Notes under the pieces: model-generated | Told to the model about the DNA's origin: nothing | The model's input: the letters and a program-made list of their open reading frames with translations, nothing else | Database searches by the model: none | Source: Planctomicrobium sp051466335 | GTDB lineage: Bacteria; Planctomycetota; Planctomycetia; Planctomycetales; Planctomycetaceae | Length of the DNA: 64,000 nucleotides | Assembly: GCF_051466335.1 (NCBI RefSeq) | Contig: NZ_CP195793.1 | Span: 3,472,001-3,536,000, forward strand | Direction of reading: 5' to 3' | Shown: positions 63,503 to 64,000 of the stretch, one piece after another | How positions within the stretch are numbered: the stretch's first letter is position 1 | Layout: the number at the start of each line of letters is the position of its first letter | Translations under genes and position numbers: made by a program

Positions 63503-64000
63503 TTAGTGCGCTGCCACATCGTCGCCAGCCGCTTCTGGAGCACCGGGATCGTGTCCGATCCCAGCACGATTGGATTCAAATGGGACGCTGTAAATGTAAT
63601 TCACAAGATCCCAGAGTTCTTCATCCTTCAACTTGCCGCCGAATGCTGGCATTGGTGTTCCCTTAATTCCAGCATGCAAGCGTGCGTATAGATCAATTGG
63701 TCGACGGCCACCCCGAAAAATTCCGTCATGGAGATTCCGCGGTGGAATCTTTTCGCCCCAAGAATCGTACAGGCCGGGCAAAGGGTTTTCTTTTCCTGTG
63801 TCAATGTCACGAGTGATCGCCTGAGTCTGAGGCCCATCGCCATAGCCGGCAGCTCCGTGACAAGCCACGCAGTTCAAATCGACCGACTGATAGAGCAAGC
63901 GGCCGCGAGCGATCGATTCCGCGCTGTATGGAACGCGATTGTGCTCTGGTGTGACCAAGGATTCTGGCAACTCTGCTTCTTCCCATCGTTCGAGCATGAG
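63503..64000 (-). CDS. cytochrome c, class I type (partial at window edge)
   Basis: The frame is open through the right edge, so the true start probably lies outside; about 165 residues are visible. The heme-binding motif CVACHG is preceded by ARGRLLYQSVDLN, and GTPMPAFGGKLKDEELWDLVNYIYSV supplies the axial Met and the last helix. It is expected to be the electron donor to the oxidase or a part of a larger membrane-bound cytochrome. It is the first gene of the cluster as seen here. Confidence 0.85.
   Translation of the reverse strand, partial: LMLERWEEAELPESLVTPEHNRVPYSAESIARGRLLYQSVDLNCVACHGAAGYGDGPQTQAITRDIDTGKENPLPGLYDSWGEKIPPRNLHDGIFRGGRRPIDLYARLHAGIKGTPMPAFGGKLKDEELWDLVNYIYSVPFESNRAGIGHDPGAPEAAGDDVAAH

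Overview
The window is a 64 kb chromosomal stretch from a member of the Planctomycetota, most likely the order Planctomycetales. This is inferred from gene content: a DUF1559 prepilin-like protein, two DUF1080 (3-keto-disaccharide hydrolase) proteins, a DUF3500-like TAT protein, large anti-sigma-like membrane proteins and Gly/Pro-rich lipoproteins. Coding density is typical for the group, with mostly short transcription units, both strands used, and several gaps of 300-800 bp. I found no tRNA, rRNA, CRISPR array, insertion sequence, prophage or integrase.

Layout. 1-6.9 kb: the 3' end of a primary sigma factor gene with its terminator, a 1451-residue hybrid histidine kinase (four PAS, HisKA, HATPase, two REC, HPt) overlapping a REC-GGDEF diguanylate cyclase, then a secreted metallo-beta-lactamase-fold protein. 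7-14.5 kb: a Pro-rich lipoprotein, a DUF1080 protein, a CNNM/CorC-type membrane protein, a 17-bp tandem repeat, a membrane-anchored alpha/beta hydrolase, a FabF-type ketosynthase and a polyprenyl-phosphate sugar transferase. 15-18 kb: an ECF sigma factor, an overlapping zinc-motif-less anti-sigma candidate and a secreted PDZ protein, followed by the RNase P RNA gene. 18-23.5 kb: a SulP anion transporter with a beta-carbonic anhydrase (probable bicarbonate module), then a small lipoprotein and a DUF1559 protein. 24-34 kb: UDP-xylose synthase-like decarboxylase, GlmS, an EF-G-2 type GTPase, a small Cys-rich protein, GlnRS, DNA polymerase III delta' and TadA. 34-43 kb: XylR-like regulator, TIM-barrel sugar epimerase, lipoprotein, RNase R, and a degenerate PAS-GGDEF-HD-HPt membrane protein. 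43-52.4 kb: a 689-residue membrane protein with anti-sigma-like N-terminus, alpha/beta hydrolase, ArgH, a second DUF1080 protein, AcpS and a DUF3500-like protein.

52.6-64 kb is the most coherent functional block: a minus-strand aa3-type cytochrome c oxidase cluster read right to left as cytochrome c (cut by the window edge), CoxB (II), CtaD (I), CtaA, CtaB, CoxC (III), subunit IV, an ABC-2 exporter pair, a SCO1-DUF420 fusion and a small CPMCK protein. It contains the oxidase core, heme A synthesis (CtaB then CtaA) and a copper-insertion factor. A 53-codon membrane microprotein lies convergent to the end of the cluster.

The most unusual signal is a dispersed ~70-95 bp repeat, found in three copies (32.4, 40.9 and 52.8 kb), each starting exactly at the TAG stop codon of an unrelated gene and running downstream in the direction of that gene. 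Other points of interest are a signalling protein in which the GGDEF, HD-GYP and HPt signatures are all damaged, a ~180-residue His-rich insertion in cytochrome oxidase subunit III, and a ~135-residue helical insertion in the SulP transporter. All functions are read from motifs and remembered family features; no database search was possible.
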